A stretch of DNA of 33,438 nucleotides from Pseudoflavonifractor sp047637855 (lineage in GTDB: Bacteria > Bacillota > Clostridia > Oscillospirales > Oscillospiraceae): NCBI GenBank assembly GCA_047637855.1, contig JBLJBF010000038.1, forward strand, positions 1 to 33,438, written 5' to 3'. Of this stretch, positions 23,081 to 30,782 are shown one piece after another; position 1 is the stretch's first letter; the number at the start of each line of letters is the position of its first letter. The position numbers and the translations under genes were made by a program. Under the pieces are notes generated by a model, which made no database searches, was not told the DNA's origin, and saw nothing but the letters and a program-made list of their open reading frames with translations.

Positions 23081-23186
23081 CGCTTGTTTGAGAGGTGAAT
23101 GCCGGACTTGTTCACCTCTCAAACAAGCGGGCAGGGCCATATGGATTCATATGGCCCTGCCCGGCATCGCTGCCGTTAAGCGGCAG
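23081..23186. repeat. Three consecutive hairpins between oppA and oppB
   Basis: A 19-bp perfect inverted repeat (23081-23099 with 23111-23129, loop 11), a 13-bp perfect inverted repeat (23131-23143 with 23148-23160, loop GATT), and CTGCCG/CGGCAG (23170-23175 with 23181-23186). None is followed by a strong T-run on the minus strand. Likely roles are mRNA protection or partial termination, raising OppA over the permeases. A dispersed palindromic element is the alternative. Confidence 0.7.
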
Positions 23187-23206
23187 GAAACACTACTGCC
23201 AGGGGG

Positions 23207-24919
23207 TTACTCCACCACGTCAGCCTCAAGGAGAGACATGTCGGTGAAAGCAGTCGCCACGTAACCGGTCAGCTTCGGAGAGAGGACATAGTCCTTCACG
23301 CGGTTGTAGATGTAGCCAACAGGCATGTCGCGGGCCAGGATCTTCTCGATCTCGACCATAATCTGAACACGCTTAGCGGGATCGGGCTCCTTGCGGGCGT
23401 CGTTAACCAGCTTGTCGTATTCGGTGTTGGAGTACTGGGTATGGTTGTTGCCGCTGCCGGTAACAAAGAGGTCCAGGAAGGTCATGGGGTCGTTGTAGTC
23501 GGGGCCCCAGCCGGCCATAACGATGGAGAAGTCATGGTTCTGCATCCGCACGATACGGTTCTTATAGGTCATCAGCTCGAGCTTGATCTCCACGCCCAGG
23601 TTGGTCTTGAACTGCTCCTGGAAGAAGGCGGAATACTTCTGGCCGGCAGAGGTATCGTCGGCGATGAGGACGGGGTGGAAGTTGGCCACGGTCAGGCCCT
23701 CTTCCTTGAGGCCCTCTTCCAGCAGAGCCTTGGCGGCGGCATAGTCGCCGCGGGTGAGCTGGGGACCGACCGCCTTGGTGAACTCGCCGTTGGAGATGGC
23801 GGGGGGCACGAAGGAGTTGGCCACGGTGGAGTTATTGTTGACCACGCTCTTCACAAAGGTCTCGGCGTCCACGCCCAGGGTCAGGGCCTTGCGGACCTTG
23901 GCATTGTTCAGGCCGGGGAGCTTGGTGTTGAACTCGAAGTACCAGCAGGAGCCGTCGTTCTGCTGATAGATCTTCACGCCCTGAGCCTCGAGGAGCTTGC
24001 GGTTCTCAGCGTTGACGGTGATGAAGTCCACCTCGCCGGTCTGGAAGGCGTTGAGGGCGGTGCCGGCATCGGAGATCATGACCATGGTGATCTTGTCGAT
24101 CTTGATGCTGTCGGCCTTATAATAGTCAGGGTTCTTCTCCAGGACGATCTCGGCGTCATGGGTCCAGGAGGTCATCTTATAAGCGCCGTTGGTGAGGAGA
24201 GTGTTGTACTCCTTGGCATAGGAATCCCAGCCAATGGCCTCGACGCCCTTCTGGTTCAAGGGGGCGAAGCTATAGAAAGCCAGCACGTCCAGGAAGTAGG
24301 GGTAGGGGTTGGTCAGAGTGACCTGGAGGGTGTAGTCGTCCAGGGCGATAAAGCCCATGGGCAGATCCTTATAGCCCTTCTGATCCAGCTCGGCGCGGAC
24401 CTCGGCGGAGAGAGGCTGCCCGTTGAGGTATTCGTCGGCGCCCAGAATCATCCCGGCCCAGGTGCCGGCGTAGTTGGCGCCGACTTCGGGGGTGAAGAGC
24501 TGGGTCCAGGCATAGGTGAAGTCATGGGCGGTAACGGGCTCGCCGTTGCTCCACTTCATGCCCTGGCGGAGGTGGAAGGTGTAGGTCTTATTGCTGTCGG
24601 TCACGTCCCACTTCTCGGCCACGGCGGGCTGAGGCTTGTCGTGGGCGTCCAGGGCGGTGAGCCCGTCCACGGTGTGGCGCAGCACGTTGCCGGAGCCGGT
24701 GCTGGTGGTGAGCACGCTGTTGAGCTCGGGCGGCTCCGAAGTCAGGTTAACAGTAACCTCCTTGGGGCCGGCAGGAGTGACAGGGGTGCTGGGTTCGGCG
24801 CTGGCGCTGGGCGCGGGGCTGCTGCTTCCGGACGCGCTGGGCGGCGTGGCGGGTGCGCAGGACGCGAGCAGGCCCAGGACAAGAGAGACCGCCAGCAAAA
24901 GGGAGAGACGCTTCTTCAT
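23207..24919 (-). CDS. oppA: Oligopeptide-binding lipoprotein OppA (family 5)
   Basis: A 570-residue lipoprotein. ATG at 24919 is chosen because GGAGG lies 8 bases upstream; an ATG at 24934 overlaps that site. The signal peptide ends LLASC, followed by a Ser/Pro/Ala linker. The family 5 core has LTSEPPELNSVLTTST, LRHTVDGLTALDAHDKPQPAVAEKWDV, YTFHLRQGMKWSNGEPVTAHDFTYAW, and a C-terminal VMAGWGPDYNDPMTFLDLFV. It delivers peptides to OppBCDF. The gene is first in the operon, with its own sigma-A promoter (25030-25058) and a hairpin block before oppB. Exact peptide preference is not readable. Confidence 0.94.
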   Translation of the reverse strand: MKKRLSLLLAVSLVLGLLASCAPATPPSASGSSSPAPSASAEPSTPVTPAGPKEVTVNLTSEPPELNSVLTTSTGSGNVLRHTVDGLTALDAHDKPQPAVAEKWDVTDSNKTYTFHLRQGMKWSNGEPVTAHDFTYAWTQLFTPEVGANYAGTWAGMILGADEYLNGQPLSAEVRAELDQKGYKDLPMGFIALDDYTLQVTLTNPYPYFLDVLAFYSFAPLNQKGVEAIGWDSYAKEYNTLLTNGAYKMTSWTHDAEIVLEKNPDYYKADSIKIDKITMVMISDAGTALNAFQTGEVDFITVNAENRKLLEAQGVKIYQQNDGSCWYFEFNTKLPGLNNAKVRKALTLGVDAETFVKSVVNNNSTVANSFVPPAISNGEFTKAVGPQLTRGDYAAAKALLEEGLKEEGLTVANFHPVLIADDTSAGQKYSAFFQEQFKTNLGVEIKLELMTYKNRIVRMQNHDFSIVMAGWGPDYNDPMTFLDLFVTGSGNNHTQYSNTEYDKLVNDARKEPDPAKRVQIMVEIEKILARDMPVGYIYNRVKDYVLSPKLTGYVATAFTDMSLLEADVVE

Positions 24920-25029
24920 TCTTCTTACCTCCATCTTTTCATTGTATCTATCATTGATACCCTTAAAATATGTACCCGCGACGGAAACCGGCTGATCGGA
25001 GCGCCTGCTTCTGAGTAAAGGTATAGGCC

Positions 25030-25058
25030 ATTATAGCACTCTACTTTTGAAATGTAAA
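25030..25058 (-). promoter_or_regulatory. Sigma-A promoter of the opp operon
   Basis: On the minus strand TTTACA (25053-25058) and TATAAT (25030-25035) are separated by 17 bases. The leader to oppA is about 100 bases and contains the short palindrome TATCATTGATA near 24949-24959. Confidence 0.8.
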
Positions 25059-25500
25059 GCAGTGGAACTCAATTTCCTGGCCCCAATTTGCAAGAACGCC
25101 CGGCAATTTTTGCAAGTGTCCTCAAAGGGAGAACAAATATGCCGTTATTTGTTTTTGTATTCTTTTCTCTGTGGCGGACGTTTGTGCGTACAGCGGCGAA
25201 TTAGACAAAAACCTCTCCGTAAAGACCGGGTTTTTCAGGGCGGAAGCCCTTTTTTTGTAAAACGCACCCCCGACTGAACGGGGGTGCCGAAATTCTGTTT
25301 TTGCATTTTAAAACGAATGAACCGCCAAATTAAGGCGGGCAGCCCCTCTCGGGGCTGCCCGTGAATCTGTTAAAAGTCCCCCCTGTCCAGAGGTGCCGGA
25401 GAAAGAGCGCGCGTGAAAGGGGCGCCGTCAGGGTTCCCCTTCATGTGCGGAAAAATCGCCTTTTATCCCCTCTGGCGGGTGTCGTAAGGGGCGAAGCCTC
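25059..25500. other. Gene-free stretch with several hairpins
   Basis: I see no gene in these 442 bases. Hairpins are at 25207-25235 (AAAAACC with GGTTTTT), 25237-25250 (AGGGC, GGAA, GCCCT, followed by T6 on the plus strand), 25264-25287 (GCACCCCC with GGGGGTGC), 25322-25338 (CCGCC with GGCGG), and 25337-25360 (a 10-bp perfect stem with loop TCTC). The 25207-25235 and 25337-25360 hairpins could end minus-strand transcripts from the GNAT gene. The 25237-25256 hairpin looks like a plus-strand terminator, yet no plus-strand gene precedes it. Confidence 0.5.
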
Positions 25501-26382
25501 TCAGTCAAAGGCCAGACCAAAGTAGCCCTCGCTCTCCTCCGACCAGACCCGGCGGTCCCGGCCCGAGAGCCACTTGATCATGGCGAAGGGCTGGGTATAG
25601 CTCGTCCGGTGGCCGGGCCAGAAGGCAGGGGTGCGCAGGTGGTAGCGGTCGGCAGGGTAGGCGGCGGCCACCGCCGCCAGGGCCGCCGGAATCTTGTCGG
25701 AGGGGATCAGCAGCTCCTTGATGACGACGGCCCGGCCGTCCTCCTCCCGCTCAACGGCAGCGCAGCCCACGCTTCCCCCCACCTCCAGCCGGAGCAGCGC
25801 GCCCCCGTCCGTGTGGCAGATGTGGGCCTGATAGGCCAGCAGCGGCAGGTCGTATACCGCGTGGAGGGTGCCCGCCAGCAGTCTTTCCCGCGCGGCGCCG
25901 TACTCCTCCGGGCCGATGGGGACGGTGGCGTCGCCCCCGTCGGACGTCCCGGCCTCGGCGGCGGTCAGCTCGATCTTGCGGGTGGCAAAGCACTCGGTAA
26001 AGCCCACGGTGGCAAAGAATTTATGGAGGCCGGCCTCAGCGGGAACGGTGGTGACGCACTCTATCCCCCGCTCGCCCAGGTAGAAGTCCGCGTACTCCAG
26101 GAGCATCCGGCCAAAGCCGTGTTTTCTCTCCTCCGGGTCGGTGGCCAGCGCGTAGATATAAGAGGATGTGGCGCTGGTCCCGTCGGGCAGGGCGACCGTC
26201 ATGGGCAGAAGGGCCAGCATACTGCGCAGCACTCCGTCCTCCAGCAGCACCAGCATATGCTCGGGCCGGACGCAGCAGGCGTAAAAATCGTCGATATAAC
26301 CCTCGTCGTCGCCAAAGGCCCGTTTCCACAAGGCCTTCTGGGCGGGAATCTCCTCCGCCTTGGAGGGGCGCAGCTCGATCAT
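25501..26382 (-). CDS. GNAT family N-acetyltransferase
   Basis: A 293-residue protein. The N-terminal GNAT domain (about 1-140) carries SYIYALATDPEERKHGFGRMLLEYA, with an RKHGFGR stretch at the place of the acetyl-CoA pyrophosphate loop (Q/RxxGxG/A), and HKFFATVGFTECF as the final strand-helix. Residues about 160-293 form a second, less clear domain, similar in arrangement to Eis-like two-domain acetyltransferases. Substrate unknown. GAGGAGG precedes the ATG. It lies 46 bases behind the DUF2156 gene and is likely co-transcribed with it. Confidence 0.85.
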   Translation of the reverse strand: MIELRPSKAEEIPAQKALWKRAFGDDEGYIDDFYACCVRPEHMLVLLEDGVLRSMLALLPMTVALPDGTSATSSYIYALATDPEERKHGFGRMLLEYADFYLGERGIECVTTVPAEAGLHKFFATVGFTECFATRKIELTAAEAGTSDGGDATVPIGPEEYGAARERLLAGTLHAVYDLPLLAYQAHICHTDGGALLRLEVGGSVGCAAVEREEDGRAVVIKELLIPSDKIPAALAAVAAAYPADRYHLRTPAFWPGHRTSYTQPFAMIKWLSGRDRRVWSEESEGYFGLAFD

Positions 26383-26428
26383 GGTAAGCCTCCTCTCTAT
26401 GAACCTGCGGTCTGACCGCGGCGCGGAA

Positions 26429-27343
26429 TCAGCCCTCCCACACAGCGGAGTGCTTCTCCACCATCAGGTCGGGATAGTAGGACTCCTTGGCTTTTCTCAG
26501 CCCCTCCACGCCCATGTCGTCCTCCCGGTTCAGGTAGCGGATGTTGGGGTGGCGCTGGCGCACCCAGCGGGCAAACTCCCGGTTGACCATGGCGTAGGCC
26601 CCCTGGATCTCCCCGTAGGCTTTTTCAAAGTGGACGTCGAAGGTGTCGGCCGAGAGACTGTCTCCCATGGTGAAGGCCACAACCTCGCCCTGCACGCGGA
26701 TAAGGCCGCCCTCAAGCCCCAGCTCCTCAAAGTGGGCGATGGCGAGGCGCAGCGCCCGGCCCTCGTCCCCCAGGTCCGCCTCCTCGGCGGCTCCCTCCCG
26801 GAGGAGACTGCGGCGGTACCACTCCCGGTCCATCTCCAGGCATTCGCCCAACACGGCGGGGGTAATCTCTTCATAGCACCAGCTGGGGTTGTTGTCAATA
26901 AAGCGGTTGATGTGGTTGCGCTTGTTGTGGAGCTTTTTGCCCTCCAGGTCGGCCAAGCGGCCGATCTCATAGAGGTAATCATAGCCCGCCCGGTCGGCGG
27001 TAAACGCAAACCGGCCGGGGAAGAGGGCCTCCAGCTCGTCGGCCTGCTCCTGGGTGAGACAGACCAACCGCAGCGGCTCGCCCCGCCGCGACGCCTCCTC
27101 CCGCAGGACCTCTACAACGGCCCTCACATCCCCCCGCCCGGCGGGGTAGAGGTAGCTGCACCCCATGCCGCCGCAGAGGTGGACCAGCAAAAAATCTCCC
27201 GCACGGGAAAGCTGATGGTGGTACGCGTCCTTCCAGGTGTAGAGGTTGGTAAAGTTGTACTCACAGCCCCGGTAGTCGGCATGGCGGAGGAGCTCGTCCA
27301 CCCAGAGTTTGTCAGATAGCTTCGGTTCTCGAAATTCCAGCAT
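26429..27343 (-). CDS. DUF2156 (phosphatidylglycerol lysyltransferase C-terminal-like) protein
   Basis: A 304-residue protein. It matches the stand-alone DUF2156 form: N-terminal FREPKLSDKLWVDELL and CEYNFTNLYTWKDAY, a central YDYLYEIGRLADLEGKKLHNKRNHINRF, and C-terminal GDSLSADTFDVHFEKAYGEIQGAYAMVNREFA and YLNREDDMGVEGLRKAKESYYP. The fold is a double GNAT, as in the catalytic part of MprF-type aminoacyl lipid transferases, but stand-alone members lack the membrane flippase domain and their substrates are not settled. It is followed by the GNAT gene in a likely two-gene operon. No convincing ribosome site is seen; GAGG lies 11 bases before the ATG. Confidence 0.85.
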   Translation of the reverse strand: MLEFREPKLSDKLWVDELLRHADYRGCEYNFTNLYTWKDAYHHQLSRAGDFLLVHLCGGMGCSYLYPAGRGDVRAVVEVLREEASRRGEPLRLVCLTQEQADELEALFPGRFAFTADRAGYDYLYEIGRLADLEGKKLHNKRNHINRFIDNNPSWCYEEITPAVLGECLEMDREWYRRSLLREGAAEEADLGDEGRALRLAIAHFEELGLEGGLIRVQGEVVAFTMGDSLSADTFDVHFEKAYGEIQGAYAMVNREFARWVRQRHPNIRYLNREDDMGVEGLRKAKESYYPDLMVEKHSAVWEG

Positions 27344-27437
27344 AAATAAAATGGCCTCGTTTTCTCTTTGGTAATTGGTTCCCTACTGCTTATCTATGGT
27401 ATCACGGCCCTGCGCGGAACGCAAGGAAAATAGCGTA

Positions 27438-27468
27438 AAAACCGCCTGTCAGGCAGACAGGCGGTTTT
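27438..27468. terminator. Terminator of the PspC gene
   Basis: A 13-bp perfect stem (27438-27450 with 27456-27468) has A-run and T-run flanks, so it can work in both directions. It lies 15 bases beyond the PspC stop on the minus strand. Confidence 0.88.
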
Positions 27469-27482
27469 TTATCGCGGTGCGG

Positions 27483-27692
27483 TTAATAGCCGGGGTAAAC
27501 ATCGCTCTTCTTGGGCAGGACGATGGCGCACACCAGATAGACCCAAAAGCTCAGGGTGCCGGCGAAGAAGAGAATGGCCGCCGCGACCCGCACCAGACCC
27601 GGATCTATATTGAAGTACTCGGCAATGCCGCCGCACACGCCGGCGATCACACTGCCCTTTTCGATGCGATACAGCCTTTTGGTTTCATTCAT
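27483..27692 (-). CDS. PspC domain membrane protein
   Basis: A 69-residue protein. ATG at 27692 follows AAGGAGG by 8 bases; codons upstream lack such a site. The PspC signature is complete: KRLYRIEKGSVIAGVCGGIAEYFNIDPGLVRVAAAIL, followed by one membrane helix (about 38-60) and a short hydrophilic tail. PspC proteins are small inner-membrane factors tied to envelope stress, though single-gene clostridial forms have no proven partner. It stands alone between a terminator and a hairpin-rich intergenic region. Confidence 0.92.
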   Translation of the reverse strand: MNETKRLYRIEKGSVIAGVCGGIAEYFNIDPGLVRVAAAILFFAGTLSFWVYLVCAIVLPKKSDVYPGY

Positions 27693-27797
27693 GAGAAGTA
27701 CCTCCTTTTCCTTTGTGCTGTTATTGTACCATGACAAAGTTAAAAAAATCACCCTTGAATGCTTAAAAGTTGATTAAATACGGGATTTATTTTCGAG

Positions 27798-27824
27798 GGC
27801 GCCGCCCTCTGAAGGACGGCGCCC
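27798..27824. repeat. GC-rich inverted repeat
   Basis: GGGCGCCG (27798-27805) pairs with CGGCGCCC (27817-27824). It lies downstream of DegV on the minus strand, separated from it by the dispersed repeat. It may act as a weak terminator, but it lacks a clear T-run. Confidence 0.4.
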
Positions 27825-27840
27825 CTTTCTTTCACTCAAA

Positions 27841-27927
27841 TGGGCCGAAGTGAATTCGCCCCAGTTCAAGGTTTCGCACCACGTGCGAAACGCTTGACGC
27901 GCTTGCGCGCGCGGGTCGTCGGCACCG
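27841..27927 (-). repeat. Dispersed two-hairpin repeat, copy 2
   Basis: Read on the minus strand, this copy shows the core CCCGCGCGCGCAAGCGCGT, then a hairpin (27871-27891, GTTTCGCAC with GTGCGAAAC), then a second hairpin (27841-27863, with one mismatch). Core, hairpin order and spacing match copy 1 at 195-278. Between copies the hairpin arms differ while still pairing. Confidence 0.6.
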
Positions 27928-27946
27928 CAAGGCCCGCGCGCCGCCC

Positions 27947-28786
27947 TTACTCTTTCACAATATACACCAAGCCCGTTGCGCCGGGTCCCGCGTGGGTGCC
28001 GACGACGCTGCCGATATCGCTCTCAAGGATCTGCGCGCCGGCAACAGCCTCTCGAAAGAAGGCCATACACTCGGCCATAGCCTCGGGCGCGTTGGAGTTG
28101 CCGAAGGAGACGGGGAAGGAGAGGTCGGGCTGTTCCTTCTTCAAAAAGTCGGCCATCCACTGAAAGGCCGCCTTCCGCCCGCGGGCCTTGCCGACAGACT
28201 CCACAAGGCCGTTTTCGACGGTGATAATGGGGTTGATGCCCAAAAGCCCGCCCACCACGGCGGTGGCGGCGTTGATGCGCCCGCCCATTTTCAGATACTT
28301 CAGGGTGTCCACCACGGCGAGGAGCCGAACCCGGCCCAGCAGGGCGGTGAGACGGCCGGCGATCTCGGCGGCGGTGTGTCCGGCGTCCCGCAGCACGGCG
28401 GCCTGCTCCACCAGCAGGCCCAGCGCAAAGGTGACCGTGCGGGAATCCACGATATGGATCTCGCCCTTATCCACCATGTCCCGGGCGATCAGCGCGCTCT
28501 GACAGGTGCCCGACATGGCGCTGGAGAGAAATATCCCCACCACCTGATCCCCCTGGTCCACGTAGGCGCGGAAGAGCTCGGCGAAGGCCTCGGGATTCAC
28601 CTGGGAGGTGGTAGGCAGCTTTTCCGCCTGCACGAGGCGGCGGTAAAACTCCTCATTGGTGATGTCCACCCCGTCCTGAAAAACCTCTCCGCCAAAGTGG
28701 ACCGAGAGCGGCACAACGTCGATACCCAGGGCCTCCCGGCGCGCGGGGCGCAGGTCGCAGGTACTGTCGGTGATGATACGGATCAT
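27947..28786 (-). CDS. DegV family fatty-acid-binding protein (FakB type)
   Basis: A 279-residue protein. The DegV start is IIRIITDSTCDL-like (MIRIITDSTCDLRPARREALGI), followed by VVPLSVHFGGEVFQDGVDI, LPTTSQVNPEAF, FLSSAMSGTCQSA, and VDTLKYLKMGGRI. The last is a strong family motif near the lipid-binding pocket. DegV proteins bind a fatty acid; FakB members present it to FakA for phosphorylation. FakA is encoded in this window at 13704-15344. This gene follows a MarR regulator by 45 bases, with a FabT-like operator upstream, which supports a fatty-acid role. Which of several possible FakB specificities applies is unknown. Confidence 0.9.
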   Translation of the reverse strand: MIRIITDSTCDLRPARREALGIDVVPLSVHFGGEVFQDGVDITNEEFYRRLVQAEKLPTTSQVNPEAFAELFRAYVDQGDQVVGIFLSSAMSGTCQSALIARDMVDKGEIHIVDSRTVTFALGLLVEQAAVLRDAGHTAAEIAGRLTALLGRVRLLAVVDTLKYLKMGGRINAATAVVGGLLGINPIITVENGLVESVGKARGRKAAFQWMADFLKKEQPDLSFPVSFGNSNAPEAMAECMAFFREAVAGAQILESDIGSVVGTHAGPGATGLVYIVKE

Positions 28787-28831
28787 ATTCGCATTCTCCT
28801 TCTGATAAAGTTTGGGGTGCTCCGGGGCAAC

Positions 28832-29293
28832 TCAGCGGTTCTCTCCGTATTTGCGCCGGAAAAAGTCGGCCACGTTACCCAGGGCGCGGACGAAGACGCC
28901 CGTCTCCTCCGGAGACAGGGCGGACAGCACGTGCTCCACCATCTCCCGGTGGAACTCGGCGTGGATCGCCTCGGCCCGGAGCGCCTTTTCGGTGGGCAGG
29001 ATACGCACCACCCGCCTGTCCCTGTCGTCCCGCTGCCGCACCAGATAGCCCTTTTTCTCCAGCAGGGTGACGGCTGTGGTGAGCGTACCCGCCGTCACCC
29101 GCTGGGCGGCGGCGATGGCGGTGGAGCAGTTGTCACGCCCCTCGGCGGCGGCCCGGCAGACCTCCTCGATGAGGTGCAGCTCCCGCAGGGAGAGATCCTG
29201 GCAGGCCCCCGCAAGGGCCATCTCCTCGGTTTTGAGTATCTCGTTGAAGACCTCCACCAAAAAGCGGTTGAGCACCGCGCCATGTTCCTCCAT
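28832..29293 (-). CDS. MarR-family regulator, FabT-like
   Basis: A 153-residue winged-helix regulator. Helix-turn-helix and wing are visible: LSLRELHLIEEVC, RVTAGTLTTAVTLLEKKGYLVRQRDDRDRRVVRILPT, with DDRDRRVVRI as the wing. ATG at 29293 (MEEHG) is preferred over 29308 (MGGGP) because a G-rich site lies between them; the choice is not certain. It precedes the DegV gene in a two-gene operon. Its promoter carries CTTTGATAGTCAAAG, which resembles the TTTGA-N3-TCAAA sites bound by FabT, the MarR-type fatty-acid synthesis repressor of streptococci. Control of fatty-acid genes is an inference from that site and from DegV. Confidence 0.85.
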   Translation of the reverse strand: MEEHGAVLNRFLVEVFNEILKTEEMALAGACQDLSLRELHLIEEVCRAAAEGRDNCSTAIAAAQRVTAGTLTTAVTLLEKKGYLVRQRDDRDRRVVRILPTEKALRAEAIHAEFHREMVEHVLSALSPEETGVFVRALGNVADFFRRKYGENR

Positions 29294-29311
29294 AGGACCG
29301 CCCCCCATTTT

Positions 29312-29326
29312 CTTTGATAGTCAAAG
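29312..29326. promoter_or_regulatory. FabT-like operator
   Basis: CTTTGATAGTCAAAG is a 15-bp inverted repeat (6-bp arms, centre TAG). It lies 8 bases downstream of the -10 box and just upstream of the MarR start, so it suits autorepression. Confidence 0.6.
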
Positions 29327-29334
29327 CTTTTATT

Positions 29335-29362
29335 ATTATATCGGGCGGGCCTGAAATGTCAA
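29335..29362 (-). promoter_or_regulatory. Sigma-A promoter of the MarR-DegV operon
   Basis: On the minus strand TTGACA (29357-29362) and TATAAT (29335-29340) are both perfect, separated by 16 bases. Confidence 0.8.
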
Positions 29363-29408
29363 GGACTGTTTTGAATCGGAAGGAGTTCGGGCCGGAGAAA
29401 TGCCGGGC

Positions 29409-29437
29409 TCATAATAGCCTGTCCCCCGGCATATAGT
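29409..29437 (+). promoter_or_regulatory. Possible sigma-E-type promoter of spoIIP
   Basis: TCATAATA (29409-29416) and CATATAGT (29430-29437), 13 bases apart, resemble the mother-cell sigma-E pattern (ATA-type -35, CATACAnT-type -10). SpoIIP is a sigma-E gene in Bacillus. The match is by eye and short. Confidence 0.35.
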
Positions 29438-29466
29438 TACCAGAGGAAAGGCAAGGTGACATACAG

Positions 29467-30672
29467 ATGAGTGGGAAACGTATCCTTTGGGGCCGGGTCC
29501 TTCGGCGGGGGACAGCCCTTTTTCTGGCGACGGTGGCTGTCTGGCTGCTCCTGATGGCGGCGGGGCTGGGTGCGGCGGCCGACGCCTTTCATGCCCTCGG
29601 GGCCCAGGCAGACTTTGTGTCCGCTCTCCTCCGAACCGAGCTGGGCAGCACGGTTTCAGAAGCACCGGGTGAGCTGGACGGCTGGGGCCGCATGGTGCTG
29701 GGCCAGTCGGCCCTTCTCCGGGGAAACGCGGCGGCGGTGGCCGCCCATTTGGGGCGCCCCGGCTCCGCCCCCACGGTGGAGCGGCCCGCCGGGGGCAGCT
29801 CGGCCCAGGGGGACCCCCTGACCCCCTCCAAGGAGGACCCGGACGCCGAGACTCCCCTGCCAGCCGCCCCCGCCGCGCCCAGCGAAATCTTGCCCTATAC
29901 CTTCCTGCCCACCAGCAAGGATGGGTATGCCTATGTGGACGGGGTATACATCTCAAACCGCACCGACCAGACCTTTGACCCGGTGGCCCGCAGCGCGGCG
30001 GCGGTAACCATCGACCTGGGAAACGCCGACGCGCCCCAGATCCTTATCATGCACACCCACGCCACCGAGGCCTACACCCCCTCGGGCACCGACGTCTACA
30101 CCCCCACCGACAACAGCCGCACCTTGGACCGGGAGCAGAACATGGTGCGCGTGGGCAACGAGATGAAGGCGGTCTTTGAGAGCATGGGCCTGAACGTCGT
30201 CCACGACGAAACGCCCTATGACTACCCCGTCTACATGGGGTCCTACACCCGCTCGGGGGAGGGGATACAGAAATACCTGGCCCAGTACCCATCCATTAAA
30301 ATCGTGCTGGACGTCCACCGGGACGCCATCTTAAACGCGGACGGCAAGGTGCTGAAGACCATGACCACCATCGACGGCAGCAAGGTGGCACAGGTGGAGC
30401 TGGTGCTGGGCTCCCCTCAAGGGGGTGCCCACCCGAACTGGCAGGAAAACCTTACCCTGGCCATTAAAATTCAGAAGAGTCTGAACACCCTCTATCCCAC
30501 GCTGGCACGGCCCATCTCCATCTGCAAGCCGGTGTACAACCAGAACCTGACCCCCGGCTCTCTCCTGTTGGAGGTGGGGAGCCACGGCAACACCCTGCAG
30601 GAGTCCATCGCCGGGGCCAGGCTGTTTGCCCGGGCGGCGGGGCAGGTACTGCTGGGCCTGGAGCACAAATAA
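29467..30672 (+). CDS. spoIIP: Stage II sporulation protein P (engulfment peptidoglycan hydrolase)
   Basis: A 401-residue protein. One N-terminal membrane helix (about 14-38), a low-complexity Pro/Ala/Ser region to about 140, then the SpoIIP domain. Family motifs are ILIMHTHATEAYTP (His196/His198 and Glu201, metal-site type), LDREQNMVRVGNEM, IKIVLDVHRDAI, and LLLEVGSHGNTLQES near the C-terminus. SpoIIP is a mother-cell amidase and endopeptidase that, with SpoIID and SpoIIM, thins the septal wall for engulfment of the forespore. AGGTGA lies 7 bases before the ATG. It is a lone gene followed by two hairpins, and it is the clearest marker that the organism sporulates. Confidence 0.95.
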   Translation: MSGKRILWGRVLRRGTALFLATVAVWLLLMAAGLGAAADAFHALGAQADFVSALLRTELGSTVSEAPGELDGWGRMVLGQSALLRGNAAAVAAHLGRPGSAPTVERPAGGSSAQGDPLTPSKEDPDAETPLPAAPAAPSEILPYTFLPTSKDGYAYVDGVYISNRTDQTFDPVARSAAAVTIDLGNADAPQILIMHTHATEAYTPSGTDVYTPTDNSRTLDREQNMVRVGNEMKAVFESMGLNVVHDETPYDYPVYMGSYTRSGEGIQKYLAQYPSIKIVLDVHRDAILNADGKVLKTMTTIDGSKVAQVELVLGSPQGGAHPNWQENLTLAIKIQKSLNTLYPTLARPISICKPVYNQNLTPGSLLLEVGSHGNTLQESIAGARLFARAAGQVLLGLEHK

Positions 30673-30674
30673 GA

Positions 30675-30744
30675 CGAGGGGGAGCTGAACCTAGCTTGGG
30701 TTCAACTCCCCCTCGCCGACCTGTCGAAAAAATCTTTTCGACAG
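30675..30744. terminator. Two tandem hairpins between spoIIP and the lipid kinase
   Basis: A 17-bp stem with one mismatch (30675-30691 with 30699-30715), then a 10-bp perfect stem CTGTCGAAAA/TTTTCGACAG (30721-30730 with 30735-30744). They lie between convergent genes and probably end both transcripts, although neither has a long T-run after it. Confidence 0.55.
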
Positions 30745-30782
30745 GCTGGCACAAACCTCTTTACCGCGCTTTCCTTCTGCCA

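Noticed and set aside
23441..25018. A 525-codon plus-strand frame opposite oppA
   Set aside because: It mirrors oppA codon use; the Val/Gly/Leu-rich translation has no domain.
25047..25277. A 76-codon plus-strand frame in the gene-free stretch
   Set aside because: It has no ribosome site and no recognisable protein character, and it overlaps the opp promoter and hairpins.
25207..25360. CRISPR array or tandem repeat
   Set aside because: The hairpins differ in sequence and have no regular spacing or spacers.
27992..29317. A 441-codon plus-strand frame opposite DegV and MarR
   Set aside because: It spans two clear minus-strand genes and their gap; antisense artefact of high GC.
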